From contig DMIY01000077.1 in the NCBI GenBank assembly GCA_003457075.1, positions 1 through 9,472 of the forward strand: 9,472 nt of DNA, in the 5' to 3' direction. The notes beneath the pieces are model-generated. The model saw only the letters and a program-made list of their open reading frames with translations, was not told the DNA's origin and did no database searches. This document shows positions 1 through 8,284 of the stretch, one piece after another. The position numbers and the translations under genes were made by a program. The stretch's first letter is position 1. Every line of letters begins with the position of its first letter. Origin of the DNA: Desulfotomaculum sp. Its GTDB lineage: Bacteria; Bacillota; Desulfotomaculia; Desulfotomaculales; Nap2-2B.

Positions 1-2054
1 AACTGGGACTGGATCCCAAAACTCTCCCCGCCGACCAGGCTTACGGCATTATCATACTGCCTTCAGATACCCCGGCTGGTTTAGACGTAAGGTCCCTTCT
101 TGGCCTGGACGATATTATCCTGGAACTGGAACTCACCCCCAACCGTGGTGACTGCTTGTCCATGATCGGTGTTGCCCGCGAGGTCGCCGCACTTTTACAT
201 CAACCCCTGAACTTTAACCAACTGCAGGTAACCGAATTCCCCGAACATATTGAGAAACGGGCAAGGGTAGACATCCTCAATCCGGGACTCTGCCGTCGTT
301 ACGTGGCCCGGTTGCTTACCAATATTAAAATAGGCCCTTCTCCTCTGTGGATGCAGGAACGGTTGCGTGCAGCGGGTGTTCGCCCCATCAGCAATGTAGT
401 GGATGTTACCAATTATGTGATGATGGAATTGGGGCAGCCCTTACATGCTTTTGACTACGACACCCTGCGGGAAGGGCGGATCATTGTCCGCCAGGCACAG
501 GAAGGGGAAACCCTGATTTCCCTGGACGGAACCGGGCGGCAACTGAACCGCGGGATGTTGATCATTGCAGATGCAGACAGGCCGGTGGCAATAGCCGGAA
601 TCATGGGCGGTCTGGAAACTGAGGTAACGGACAAGACAACCAGTGTTCTGATGGAATCTGCTTATTTCGATCCCATCAGTATCAGGCGCACGTCCAGGGT
701 ACTCGGCCTGCGTTCCGAATCCTCAACCCGCTTTGAGAAAGGTATAGATATTGAGGGTTGCCTGCGGGCGGCAGACAGGGCTGCCCAGTTGCTCCAGCAA
801 ATCCAGGGGGCAAACGTGCTAAAGGGGGCCATTGACAACTATCCGGTTCATGAGGCGCCCAGGAAAATTTCCCTGCGCCCGGCCAGGATAAATTACATAT
901 TGGGTGCGGAAATACCAAAAGAAGAAACGGTAGATATTTTATCCCGCCTGCAGTTTCACGTGCAGGATACGGGAGAAGAGCTGCTGGTAAATGTACCCAG
1001 TTGGCGGGTGGATGTTCACCTGGAAATCGACCTTATTGAAGAAGTAGCCCGTTTATACGGGTATAACCGGATACCCGGCGTCTTGCCCACCGGCTTAACG
1101 ACATTGGGAACCCGCACGCCGGAGCAGTTGCTGGAAGAACAGATCAAGGATATACTGGTTGGCTGCGGGTTAACAGAAGTGGTTACTTATAGTTTTACCG
1201 GTCCGGAGGTATCCGATCTTTTTAAATTGCCTCCTGACAGCCCGTTGCGCCGGACAGTAAAATTGCAAAATCCCTTGAGTGAAGAGCACTCTGTTATGCG
1301 TACCTGGCTTTTACCTGGCCTGGTTGAAGTGTTACGCTGTAATTATAACCGGCAGGTGCGCTCGGGCGCCGTATTTGAGATTGGCCGTGTGTTTTCCCCG
1401 CGGCCGGGGCTTCCGGAAGAACGCCCGCTGCTGGCAGCGGCGGCGATGGGAGAAGTTGCCGGCGGGTGGAACCGCAAGGCAATGACAATGGATTATTATT
1501 TTTTGGAAGGCGTTCTCGAAACCCTGTTTAACAACATCGGCATATCTGATCCTTGCTTTGAACCTGAACACGACAACCCCGGCTTCCATCCCGGGCGTAC
1601 CGCCCGGGTAATTGCCGGGCAAGAAGAACTTGGCGTCCTGGGCGAATTACACCCGGACGTACTGGAAAACCTGGATCTGCCGGTGCGGGTGGTAGTTTTT
1701 GAACTTGACTTAAGAAAAATGGCATCCTTAGCCAAGGGGCCAAAGAAACACCTGTCGCTGCCCCGTTTTCCCGGGGTGGAAAGAGACATTGCCCTGCTGG
1801 TGCCCAAAGAAGTTCCGGCCGGAAAGGTGCTGAACATGATCAGGCAGGCAGGGGGCAAAATGCTGCGTCGGGCGCATTTATTCGATGTTTATGAAGGCGA
1901 ACAGGTGAGAACAGGTTGCCGTAGTCTTGCCTTCGCCCTGAAGTTCCAGGCTGACGACCGTACTCTTACCGACGAAGAAGTAGCGAAACGCCTGGAGGAA
2001 GTGTCTTCGATACTGGTTGAAAAACTGGGCGCTGAGCTGCGCAGTGTGAAATAA
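1..2054 (+). CDS. pheT: Phenylalanyl-tRNA synthetase beta subunit, 5'-truncated by the window edge
   Basis: This is the beta chain of the cytoplasmic alpha2-beta2 phenylalanyl-tRNA synthetase, which charges tRNA-Phe. The frame is open from base 3 to the stop at 2052-2054, giving 683 codons. The usual family length is about 800, so roughly the first 120 residues, including most of the EMAP-like tRNA-binding domain, lie upstream. The ATG at 156 is internal, because the conserved motif TPNRGDCLSMIGVARE starts before it and spans it. In order I see a B3/B4 editing-type region (about 312-790, with VVDVTNYV and LRSESSTRFEKG), a B5 domain (about 865-1075, ending in DLIEEVARLYGYN), the catalytic-like core (about 1120-1700), and a C-terminal FDX-ACB anticodon-binding domain (about 1758-2051, with RFPGVERDIALLV). 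pheS is expected directly upstream. No defect is visible in the part present. Confidence 0.97.
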   Translation, partial: LGLDPKTLPADQAYGIIILPSDTPAGLDVRSLLGLDDIILELELTPNRGDCLSMIGVAREVAALLHQPLNFNQLQVTEFPEHIEKRARVDILNPGLCRRYVARLLTNIKIGPSPLWMQERLRAAGVRPISNVVDVTNYVMMELGQPLHAFDYDTLREGRIIVRQAQEGETLISLDGTGRQLNRGMLIIADADRPVAIAGIMGGLETEVTDKTTSVLMESAYFDPISIRRTSRVLGLRSESSTRFEKGIDIEGCLRAADRAAQLLQQIQGANVLKGAIDNYPVHEAPRKISLRPARINYILGAEIPKEETVDILSRLQFHVQDTGEELLVNVPSWRVDVHLEIDLIEEVARLYGYNRIPGVLPTGLTTLGTRTPEQLLEEQIKDILVGCGLTEVVTYSFTGPEVSDLFKLPPDSPLRRTVKLQNPLSEEHSVMRTWLLPGLVEVLRCNYNRQVRSGAVFEIGRVFSPRPGLPEERPLLAAAAMGEVAGGWNRKAMTMDYYFLEGVLETLFNNIGISDPCFEPEHDNPGFHPGRTARVIAGQEELGVLGELHPDVLENLDLPVRVVVFELDLRKMASLAKGPKKHLSLPRFPGVERDIALLVPKEVPAGKVLNMIRQAGGKMLRRAHLFDVYEGEQVRTGCRSLAFALKFQADDRTLTDEEVAKRLEEVSSILVEKLGAELRSVK

Positions 2055-2088
2055 GGAAAAAAATTGTTGAATTTTAAGGCAGGAATTT

Positions 2089-2109
2089 TTTCTTCCCGCG
2101 GCGAAGAAA
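2089..2109 (+). other. Small hairpin in the pheT-zapA gap
   Basis: TTTCTTC (2089-2095) and GAAGAAA (2103-2109) are perfect inverted repeats around a seven-base loop containing CCGCGG. In RNA, further U-G and U-A pairs could extend the stem outward. No T-run follows the hairpin, so it does not look like an intrinsic terminator. It may be an RNA processing or stability element between two co-transcribed genes, or chance. No function can be assigned. Confidence 0.3.
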
Positions 2110-2134
2110 GAGCAAAAAGCTGGAGGGAAAAAGT

Positions 2135-2410
2135 ATGGGCGAGGCAGAGAACCGCGTGGAAGTAGAGATTTTTGGCGAATCATACATTCTAAAGGGTAAT
2201 GAAACGCCGGAATACATGCAAATGCTGGCCCAATACGTGAATAGAAGGATGCGCCAGATGGTGGCCCGCAACCCAAAGCTGGGCACGGCCAAAGCTGCAG
2301 TGCTTACAGCATTGAATACTGCTGATGAACTGATGAAATTGCAGAAGGAATATGATCAGCAATTTAAGACAAGACATAAAAAAGAAAAAAGCAATCATAA
2401 CAATTCTTAA
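2135..2410 (+). CDS. zapA: Cell division protein ZapA
   Basis: ZapA is a small cytoplasmic protein that binds FtsZ and promotes bundling of its filaments at the division ring. The 91-residue product has the expected size (the Bacillus homologue is about 85). Its N-terminal beta-rich head contains VEVEIFGESYILKGNETPEYM. The helical part then runs through YVNRRMRQM and TAKAAVLTALNTADELMKL, which is the pattern of the dimerising helix of the family. The last 15 or so residues are charged and rich in Lys, His and Asn, and are probably disordered. The start is well supported by GGAGGG at 2122-2127, seven bases before the ATG. Its position directly after pheT is common in Firmicutes. It is probably co-transcribed with pheT, and transcription is likely to end at the terminator at 2473-2500. 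Confidence 0.9.
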   Translation: MGEAENRVEVEIFGESYILKGNETPEYMQMLAQYVNRRMRQMVARNPKLGTAKAAVLTALNTADELMKLQKEYDQQFKTRHKKEKSNHNNS

Positions 2411-2472
2411 TAGATAGGCACAGAGGCAACAGAAATTAAAATCCGGCATGTCTCTTTGGAAATGGCTTGTTG

Positions 2473-2500
2473 CTCATGGAATTTTTTCCATGAGTTTTTT
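2473..2500 (+). terminator. Intrinsic terminator after zapA, abutting the mpg ribosome binding site
   Basis: CTCATGGAA (2473-2481) and TTCCATGAG (2486-2494) form a perfect nine-base-pair stem with a TTTT loop, followed directly by six T residues (2495-2500). This is a canonical rho-independent terminator on the + strand. It is unusual in ending immediately before the mpg Shine-Dalgarno AAGGAG (2501-2506). Unless mpg is read from transcripts that pass this site, it has almost no room for its own promoter. That suggests partial read-through or attenuation. Confidence 0.85.
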
Positions 2501-2518
2501 AAGGAGCGGACATAGCAG

Positions 2519-3094
2519 ATGCAAAATGTTTTACCTCGTTCCTTTTACGGCCGGGACACACCAACAGTGGCCCGGGAACTCTTAGGGCATTATCTTGTAC
2601 ATTGCAGCCCGGAAGGCGTTACTGCAGGCAAAATTGTGGAAACAGAGGCGTACTTGCAAAATGACCCGGCCTGTCATGCTGCTAAAGGCATGACGGCGCG
2701 CAACCGCGTTATGTTCGGACCGCCGGGGCATGCCTATATATACTTTATTTACGGCATGTATTACTGCTTAAACGCCGTAACCAGGGAGGAAGGAGTTGGG
2801 GAAGCGGTGCTGGTAAGGGCCATAGAGCCGGCAACGGGCATCCCCCTGATGGAGGCCAGGCGCGGGCGATCGCGAGCGACCGGATTGTGCAGCGGGCCAG
2901 GGCGATTGGTACAGGCGCTGGGAATAAAGAAAAACCAAAACGGTGAAGATCTGACCAGGGGACCGCTGTTTATCTGCTGCGGGCAGGCTGGCGGGATAAA
3001 GGTGGTAAATACGACACGGGTTGGCATCCGGCAGGGAAGCGAACTGCTTTTACGTTTCTATGTAGCCGGCAGCCCCTATGTTTCAAAGAAGTGA
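2519..3094 (+). CDS. mpg: DNA-3-methyladenine glycosylase, AAG/Mpg family
   Basis: This monofunctional base-excision repair enzyme removes 3-methyladenine, hypoxanthine and other alkylated or deaminated purines from DNA, leaving an abasic site. The 191-residue length is normal for bacterial members. The active-site block is clear. In [10 protein letters not shown] (residues 37-46), Glu43 aligns with the catalytic Glu125 of human AAG and Tyr45 with Tyr127. His53 aligns with His136. In [14 protein letters not shown] (72-85), Tyr75, Tyr78 and Asn85 correspond to the base-flipping pocket residues Tyr159, Tyr162 and Asn169. The ATG at 2519 is chosen because the next residues begin the family's usual N-terminus ([10 protein letters not shown]). 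The nearest Shine-Dalgarno, AAGGAG at 2501-2506, is twelve bases away, which is long. The gene sits just after a terminator and 30 bases before the U32 gene, with which it probably shares a transcript. Confidence 0.93.
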   Translation: MQNVLPRSFYGRDTPTVARELLGHYLVHCSPEGVTAGKIVETEAYLQNDPACHAAKGMTARNRVMFGPPGHAYIYFIYGMYYCLNAVTREEGVGEAVLVRAIEPATGIPLMEARRGRSRATGLCSGPGRLVQALGIKKNQNGEDLTRGPLFICCGQAGGIKVVNTTRVGIRQGSELLLRFYVAGSPYVSKK

Positions 3095-3111
3095 ATATTT
3101 CAGGTCGAAGC

Positions 3112-3116
3112 GGAGG
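3112..3116 (+). promoter_or_regulatory. Ribosome binding site that decides the TTG start of the U32 gene
   Basis: GGAGG at 3112-3116 lies eight bases before TTG at 3125. No ATG or GTG in frame gives a better fit, and the protein must begin near here because the conserved U32 N-terminus (SPELLAPAGNWESL) follows within four residues. Confidence 0.75.
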
Positions 3117-3124
3117 TATATAAA

Positions 3125-5662
3125 TTGCCCTACAGTCCGGAACTGCTGGCCCCGGCGGGAAACTGGGAATCGCTGGTGGCGGTGGTGCAAAACGGCGCCG
3201 ATGCCGTATATCTGGGGGGTAAACTGTTTAATGCCCGCCATTCGGCAGCCAATTTCGAAGACGAAGAAATAATCAAGGCCATAGAATACGCCCATGTGCG
3301 GGGCGTAAAAGTTTACGTTGCCGTTAACATTCTGATTGCCGACAGGGAAATGGAAAAAGCTGTCCGTTTTCTTTTTTTTCTCCAAAATGCGGGTGCGGAT
3401 GCTGTTATCGTCCAGGACATGGGTCTTGCCGTCCTGGCTCATTCGGTTATTCCCGAACTGCCTTTACACGCCAGCACGCAGATGACTGTTCACAACCTGC
3501 CGGCGCTGGAACATTTGTTGAATATGGGTTTTAAACGGGTCGTTCTGGCGCGGGAAATGAGCCTGCAGGAGATAAAGGCGCTTAAAGAACAGGTGAGCGC
3601 CGAAATGGAAGTATTTATTCACGGCGCTTTGTGTGTTTGTTACTCCGGCCAGTGTCTGTTTTCCAGTATGGTCGGGGGTCGCAGCGGCAACCGCGGACGA
3701 TGTGCTCAGCCCTGCCGGTTGCAATACACGCTGGTAGACGAAAGAGGCCGCGTGCTGGTTGAACCTGGACAGGTGGGAGAATATCTTTTAAGCCCGCGGG
3801 ATCTCAACATGAGCCGGCATCTTTCCGACCTGGTGGGGGCAGGTATTGAGGCCTTCAAAATCGAGGGGCGTATGAAGCGGCCCGAGTATGTAGCCGTGGT
3901 TACACGTGTCTACAGGGAATTAATTGACAGGGCCCTGACCGCGGGGGCTGAGGAATTCTACGTAACACCGCAGGAGAGTTGGGAACTGGCCCAGGTTTTT
4001 AACCGGCAGTTCACTACCGGTTACTTTTACGGCCGGCAGTGGCGGGAGATGATGAGTTATAAGCGTCCCAACAACAGGGGAGTGTTCTTGGGGCGCGTAA
4101 GCTACAGCGATTGGGACTCGGGATATGTGCAGGTTGTCCTGGAAGACGCGTTGCATGTAGGGGACAGTCTGGAAATCTGGGTTACCAGAGGAGGGCGGGC
4201 AGGTTTTGAAGTACACGATATTTTTATCGGGGAGGAGAAAGTAGAAAGCGCCATGCCCGGCCAGGCAGCAACAATACCTTTCAAGGGCACGGCACGAAAG
4301 GGAGACCGGGTGTTCAAAACTCACGATGCGGAACTGATGAAACGTGCCAGGGCCACTTTTGCTTCTCCTAAAGAAAGCCGCAAGCTACCCGTGGATTTCT
4401 ATGTGCAGGCGCGGGTGGACGAACCGCTGACAATCCGGGTAGAAGATGGCGGGGGAAACAGCGGCAAGGGAATTACGAAGTCAGCAGGGCAGCCTGCTTT
4501 TAAACATCCGCTAAATGCGGAACATCTCCGCCGGCAACTGGACCGGCTGGGCAACACGCCGTTTACAATGAAGGAATTCCGTTGTGATCTTAAAGGAGAG
4601 GTTATTGTTCCGCTGGGAGAAATAAATGAAGCCAGGCGTCAGGCCTTATTTTCTTTGGAACAGGCCCGGCTCAAGGCTGCCCGGGCAGAATCCCTTGCCC
4701 CGGCAATCTTTGAACAACGGCTTTCTGCTGCTTTAAAAGACAAAACAACGGGTCGGCCGGTTTCTTGCCGCGAGTTGCCCCTGCTTGCCGTGGCAGTCGG
4801 CGATTTTTTGTCTTTAAAGGCGGCAGTAAGCGCCCGTGCCGACCTGATATATTTTGGCGGGGAAGCCTTTCATTCCAGGCCTTTAGTAGGGCGGGACGAG
4901 TTATTCCGGGGATACGAATTTTGCCGGGAACACGGCGTGAAATTTATCTTTGCCACCCCTCGCATTATTCATGACCGGGAGTTGGAAATGTTTTATGCTC
5001 TTCTTGAAGAAGTATCCCGGTGGCCGGTAGACGGGGTGTTGACAGGAAATCTGGGACTGTTGGACAGAATTAAAAGCAAGGAACTTCCTTCTTATGCGGA
5101 TTATGCCCTGAATACTTTCAACAGTTTAACTACCGGTTATCTTGTCAAACAGAGTGCGGTGCAGGTAACCCTTTCTCCGGAGTTAACCATGGAACAAATA
5201 CGCCAGGTTATTGCCCGCACCCAATGTGCCGTGGAGGTGCTGATCCACGGTAACGTGGAGTTGATGGTTTCCGGATACTGTGCTTTGGGCAATTTGATGG
5301 GTAACGGTCATCAATTGGCGCAGGGCTGCCCGCAGCCCTGCGAGCGCCAGAATTGCGCATTAAAAGACCGCCTGGGCATCATCTTTCCCCTGGAAGTTGA
5401 CCGGTTCTGCCGCCTGCATGTTTTTAACTCCCGCCACTTGTGCCTGCTGGACGGGATAAGCATGCTGGTGGAAGCCGGAGTGGGGACCTTGCGGATTGAT
5501 GCCCGCCGGCAAGGTCCGGCATACGTGGAGGCCGTCGTCTTAGCATACCGCCGGGCTATTCATACGCAAGACCGGAGCAAACTGGCAGCGTTAAAAGAAT
5601 TACTGGCCAGGTTCAGTCCGGAAGGTGTAACTTCTGGACACTTCTTCCGCGGAGTTTTATAA
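3125..5662 (+). CDS. U32 family protein with two U32-like halves, related to RlhA/YdcP
   Basis: U32 proteins were named as peptidases, but studied bacterial members (RlhA, TrhP) are iron-sulfur proteins needed for hydroxylation of 23S rRNA or tRNA. That role is likely here but not proven. The 845-residue product is longer than E. coli RlhA (about 650) because it carries a second U32-like half. The N-terminal U32 domain (about 4-260) has LLAPAGNWESL, ADAVYLGG and the family signature EVFIHGALCVCYSGQC (162-177), then RCAQPCR (192-198). Cys170, Cys177, Cys193 and Cys197 are the likely cluster ligands. Residues about 380-525 fit the DUF3656 middle domain, ending in LGEINEARRQAL. The second half (about 551-830) repeats ADLIYFGG, EVLIHG and GCPQPC with identical spacing of three cysteines. 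The start is TTG at 3125. The stop touches the mutS2 start, implying translational coupling. Confidence 0.9.
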   Translation: MPYSPELLAPAGNWESLVAVVQNGADAVYLGGKLFNARHSAANFEDEEIIKAIEYAHVRGVKVYVAVNILIADREMEKAVRFLFFLQNAGADAVIVQDMGLAVLAHSVIPELPLHASTQMTVHNLPALEHLLNMGFKRVVLAREMSLQEIKALKEQVSAEMEVFIHGALCVCYSGQCLFSSMVGGRSGNRGRCAQPCRLQYTLVDERGRVLVEPGQVGEYLLSPRDLNMSRHLSDLVGAGIEAFKIEGRMKRPEYVAVVTRVYRELIDRALTAGAEEFYVTPQESWELAQVFNRQFTTGYFYGRQWREMMSYKRPNNRGVFLGRVSYSDWDSGYVQVVLEDALHVGDSLEIWVTRGGRAGFEVHDIFIGEEKVESAMPGQAATIPFKGTARKGDRVFKTHDAELMKRARATFASPKESRKLPVDFYVQARVDEPLTIRVEDGGGNSGKGITKSAGQPAFKHPLNAEHLRRQLDRLGNTPFTMKEFRCDLKGEVIVPLGEINEARRQALFSLEQARLKAARAESLAPAIFEQRLSAALKDKTTGRPVSCRELPLLAVAVGDFLSLKAAVSARADLIYFGGEAFHSRPLVGRDELFRGYEFCREHGVKFIFATPRIIHDRELEMFYALLEEVSRWPVDGVLTGNLGLLDRIKSKELPSYADYALNTFNSLTTGYLVKQSAVQVTLSPELTMEQIRQVIARTQCAVEVLIHGNVELMVSGYCALGNLMGNGHQLAQGCPQPCERQNCALKDRLGIIFPLEVDRFCRLHVFNSRHLCLLDGISMLVEAGVGTLRIDARRQGPAYVEAVVLAYRRAIHTQDRSKLAALKELLARFSPEGVTSGHFFRGVL

Positions 5663-8044
5663 TTGATAAGGGTGAAACAAAAATTGGACGAGCGCACCTT
5701 GAAACGGCTGGAATACGACAAGGTTTTGGAGCGTTTGGCAGGTTACTGTGAAACCTCCCTGGGGCGTGAACGTGTCTTTGCCTTAAGACCGTCAACCGTA
5801 AGGGAGGAAATTTCCCGCGCCCAGGCAGAAACTACCGAGGGCAGAAAACTTCTGCGACTGGAGCCGCTGGCAGAAACAGGCGGCTGGTCAGATATTCGCC
5901 GGCAGGTGGAGCGTGCGCGTCAAGGAGCAGCGCTCGATCCCCAGGATCTTCTTAATGTTGGCCAGACCCTGGCGGCTTGCCGGCTGATTAAAAATTTTCT
6001 ATCTGCACGACGTGAACGTTATCCCCTGATGGGGGAAATGAGTGCATCACTTGGTAGCTTTACCGCTCTGGAGAAAAAGATTGCTTCTGCCATCCTCCCC
6101 GGCCCGGAAATTTCCGATCGTGCTTCCAGTGCCTTAGCAGGCATCAGGCGCCAGTTGGTTCGTGTCCGGCAGCAAATTAAGGAGCAGTTGGAAAAAATTA
6201 TCCGTTCTCCTGCTTATCAGAAATATTTGCAAGAGCCTCTGATAACCATGCGGGAGGAACGTTATGTGATCCCCGTAAAGCAGGAATTCCGTGCCCAGGT
6301 GAGAGGCATTATACACGATCAGTCGGCCAGTGGAGCTACTGTATTCATCGAACCCATGGCCGTAGTGGAGGCCAACAATGAGATACGGCGTCTGCAGGCT
6401 GCAGAAAAGCAGGAAATTACAAAAATCTTAAGCGAACTTTCCAGCCAGGTGGCTGTTGTATCTGAAGAAATACACGCCTCACTGGACGCCCTTGGCCACC
6501 TCGACTTCATCATGGCCAGGGCCCGTTACAGCCAGGCGCTGGATGCCTGGGAACCACGCCTTGTTTTGCAGGCGGCTTGCTTTAATTTCAGAAAAGCGCG
6601 CCATCCTCTGCTTGCCGGTGAAGTGGTGCCTTCAGACATCACTTTGGGCCGGGACTTTGACATCCTGGTTGTGACAGGGCCTAACACCGGAGGTAAAACA
6701 GTGGCCATTAAAACCGCAGGACTACTTACGTTGATGGCCCAGTCGGGACTGCATATTCCTGCTGAGGACACAACTGAACTGGGCATTTTCCAACAGGTGT
6801 TTGCAGATATTGGCGATGAACAGAGCATTGAACAGAGTCTGAGCACTTTTTCCTCCCACATGAACAATATCATTTACATCCTAAAAGAAGCCAGTTCGGA
6901 AACTCTGGTGCTGCTGGACGAACTGGGAGCAGGCACCGATCCTGTCGAGGGCGCTGCACTGGCCCAGGCTGTCCTGGAAAGGCTGCAAAACGTTGGCGCA
7001 AAGGTAATTGCCACTACCCATTACGCCGAGTTGAAAGGTTTTGCCCATGGCAGGGATGGCGTGGAGAACGCCTGCCTGGAATTTGATGCCATAACGCTCC
7101 GGCCCATCTACAGGTTGTTAATTGGCAGGCCTGGCATGAGTCAGGCTTTTGAGATTGCTCTTCGCCTGGGAATGGATGCCGGGTTGGTGGAAAGGGCGAA
7201 GAATTTTTTAACCAGAGAAGAGGTTGAAATTGCCGATCTGATGAACCATCTGGAGCGCAACCGCCAGGAAATGGAGAAAGAGCGGGAAGAGGTGAAATGT
7301 CTTTTAAGTCAGGCGCAGACTGCCAGGGAACGCTATAAAATAATGGAAAAGGATCTCCTTACAGAACGGCAGGCTGTAATGCACGGGGCTTTTGAGGAAG
7401 CCCGGCAGGTGGTCAGGCAGACCCGGCGGGAGGCGGAAGAAGCCATTCGCCAGTTTCGCACCCGGCTTGCCGAGGAATCGGCCCGCGCGCGGGAGAAAGC
7501 CATCTTTGACGTCCGCCGGAAAATCCAGGGTATCTCCGGCAGGATCTGTGAAGAGATACCGCAGACGGAACCGGAAAATGGTGAGATTCCGGCAGGGGTA
7601 GCAGTCGGCCAGGAAGTCTACCTTCCCCTGTTTAACCAGCGGGGCCAGGTAATAGCTCCGGTTGAAAATGGAAATGTCCAGGTACAGGTGGGTGTGGTTA
7701 AGTTGACACTTCCTGTGAAGGAACTGCGCCTGGCTGAGAAGGAACCTGCTGCGGGCGGACAGGTGTATGCTGACAGTATGATACTAAACAAGGCAAAAGA
7801 AATTTCTCCTCAAGTGGACCTGCGCGGGCTGCGTGCCGAAGAAGCCCTGCTGGAAGTGGAAAAATACCTGGATGACGCCGGGTTGGCCGGCCTTTCACGG
7901 GTTTGCCTGATCCACGGTAAAGGTACCGGTGTCCTGCGTGCCGCCATCCGGCAGCATTTAAAAGAAGACCGGCGGGTGAAGTCTTTTCGCCTGGGGGAAC
8001 ACGGCGAGGGCGGGGCAGGAGTAACGGTGGTCGAGTTGACCTGA
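5663..8044 (+). CDS. mutS2: MutS2, MutS-like ATPase with C-terminal Smr nuclease domain
   Basis: MutS2 is a MutS homologue that does not act in classic mismatch repair. It has been linked to suppression of homologous recombination and, in Bacillus, to rescue of collided ribosomes. The 793-residue length is typical. The N-terminal core and clamp region (1-300) lacks the mismatch-binding domain, as expected. The ATPase has Walker A GPNTGGKT (339-346), the STFSSHM signature (394-400), Walker B LVLLDELGAGTDP (415-427) and the TTHYAELK switch (451-458). A long charged coiled coil (about 520-620) precedes a KOW-like beta region (640-690). The Smr domain (716-793) keeps DLRG (719-722) and HGKGTG (751-756), so the nuclease looks intact. 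TTG at 5663 directly follows the preceding stop codon, with GGAG at 5651-5654 eight bases upstream. GTG at 5672 is an alternative but has only a weak site. No terminator is seen after the stop. Confidence 0.96.
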   Translation: MIRVKQKLDERTLKRLEYDKVLERLAGYCETSLGRERVFALRPSTVREEISRAQAETTEGRKLLRLEPLAETGGWSDIRRQVERARQGAALDPQDLLNVGQTLAACRLIKNFLSARRERYPLMGEMSASLGSFTALEKKIASAILPGPEISDRASSALAGIRRQLVRVRQQIKEQLEKIIRSPAYQKYLQEPLITMREERYVIPVKQEFRAQVRGIIHDQSASGATVFIEPMAVVEANNEIRRLQAAEKQEITKILSELSSQVAVVSEEIHASLDALGHLDFIMARARYSQALDAWEPRLVLQAACFNFRKARHPLLAGEVVPSDITLGRDFDILVVTGPNTGGKTVAIKTAGLLTLMAQSGLHIPAEDTTELGIFQQVFADIGDEQSIEQSLSTFSSHMNNIIYILKEASSETLVLLDELGAGTDPVEGAALAQAVLERLQNVGAKVIATTHYAELKGFAHGRDGVENACLEFDAITLRPIYRLLIGRPGMSQAFEIALRLGMDAGLVERAKNFLTREEVEIADLMNHLERNRQEMEKEREEVKCLLSQAQTARERYKIMEKDLLTERQAVMHGAFEEARQVVRQTRREAEEAIRQFRTRLAEESARAREKAIFDVRRKIQGISGRICEEIPQTEPENGEIPAGVAVGQEVYLPLFNQRGQVIAPVENGNVQVQVGVVKLTLPVKELRLAEKEPAAGGQVYADSMILNKAKEISPQVDLRGLRAEEALLEVEKYLDDAGLAGLSRVCLIHGKGTGVLRAAIRQHLKEDRRVKSFRLGEHGEGGAGVTVVELT

Positions 8045-8139
8045 AAAAATGGCATACAGCAATAATATAATTTAACAATCTTGCCATAACAAAGTACAGG
8101 CAATTAGAAAAGAACTACAAATACGAAGGACAGCCGTTC

Positions 8140-8247
8140 ATGAAAGACGAGGAGGTGAGAGAGCTGGAGGAAATATTGAAAAATAAGGGTTTTATAATCA
8201 CCGTGGGAGGAACAATAGGGATAGAGAGTAAAGAAATGTACAGGTAA
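8140..8247 (+). CDS. Possible 35-residue hypothetical protein or gene remnant
   Basis: ATG at 8140 opens a 35-codon frame ending at TAA 8245-8247. GAAGGA at 8125-8130, nine bases before the ATG, could serve as a ribosome binding site. The peptide has an acidic amphipathic helix (EEVRELEEILKNK) followed by a hydrophobic glycine-containing strand (GFIITVGGTIGIE), which reads like part of a folded domain. The same frame is open upstream to 8071 without a start codon, so the segment could be the end of a broken gene. I do not recognise the family. It may also be chance, since it lies in a non-coding gap and has no obvious partner. Confidence 0.22.
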   Translation: MKDEEVRELEEILKNKGFIITVGGTIGIESKEMYR

Positions 8248-8284
8248 AGTAGTCATTCAAAAAATATAAAATATATAGAGACAC

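Noticed and set aside
1590..1608. Inverted repeat CCCGGGCG-TAC-CGCCCGGG inside pheT
   Set aside because: It lies on the conserved HPGRTARV codons in a GC-rich gene and has a three-base loop. Coding constraint and composition are enough to explain it.
1496..1858. A 120-codon reverse-strand frame inside pheT
   Set aside because: It is fully overlapped by the well-supported pheT frame, its peptide is rich in Ser, Arg and Pro without recognisable domains, and it has no context as a gene.
7482..7493. Twelve-base palindrome CCCGCGCGCGGG inside mutS2
   Set aside because: It is a run of alternating G and C in Ala and Arg codons of the coiled coil and needs no special function.
8049..8087. ATGGCA and TGCCAT inverted repeat as a mutS2 terminator
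   Set aside because: The loop is 27 bases, the stem only six pairs, and no T-run follows, so it does not qualify as an intrinsic terminator.
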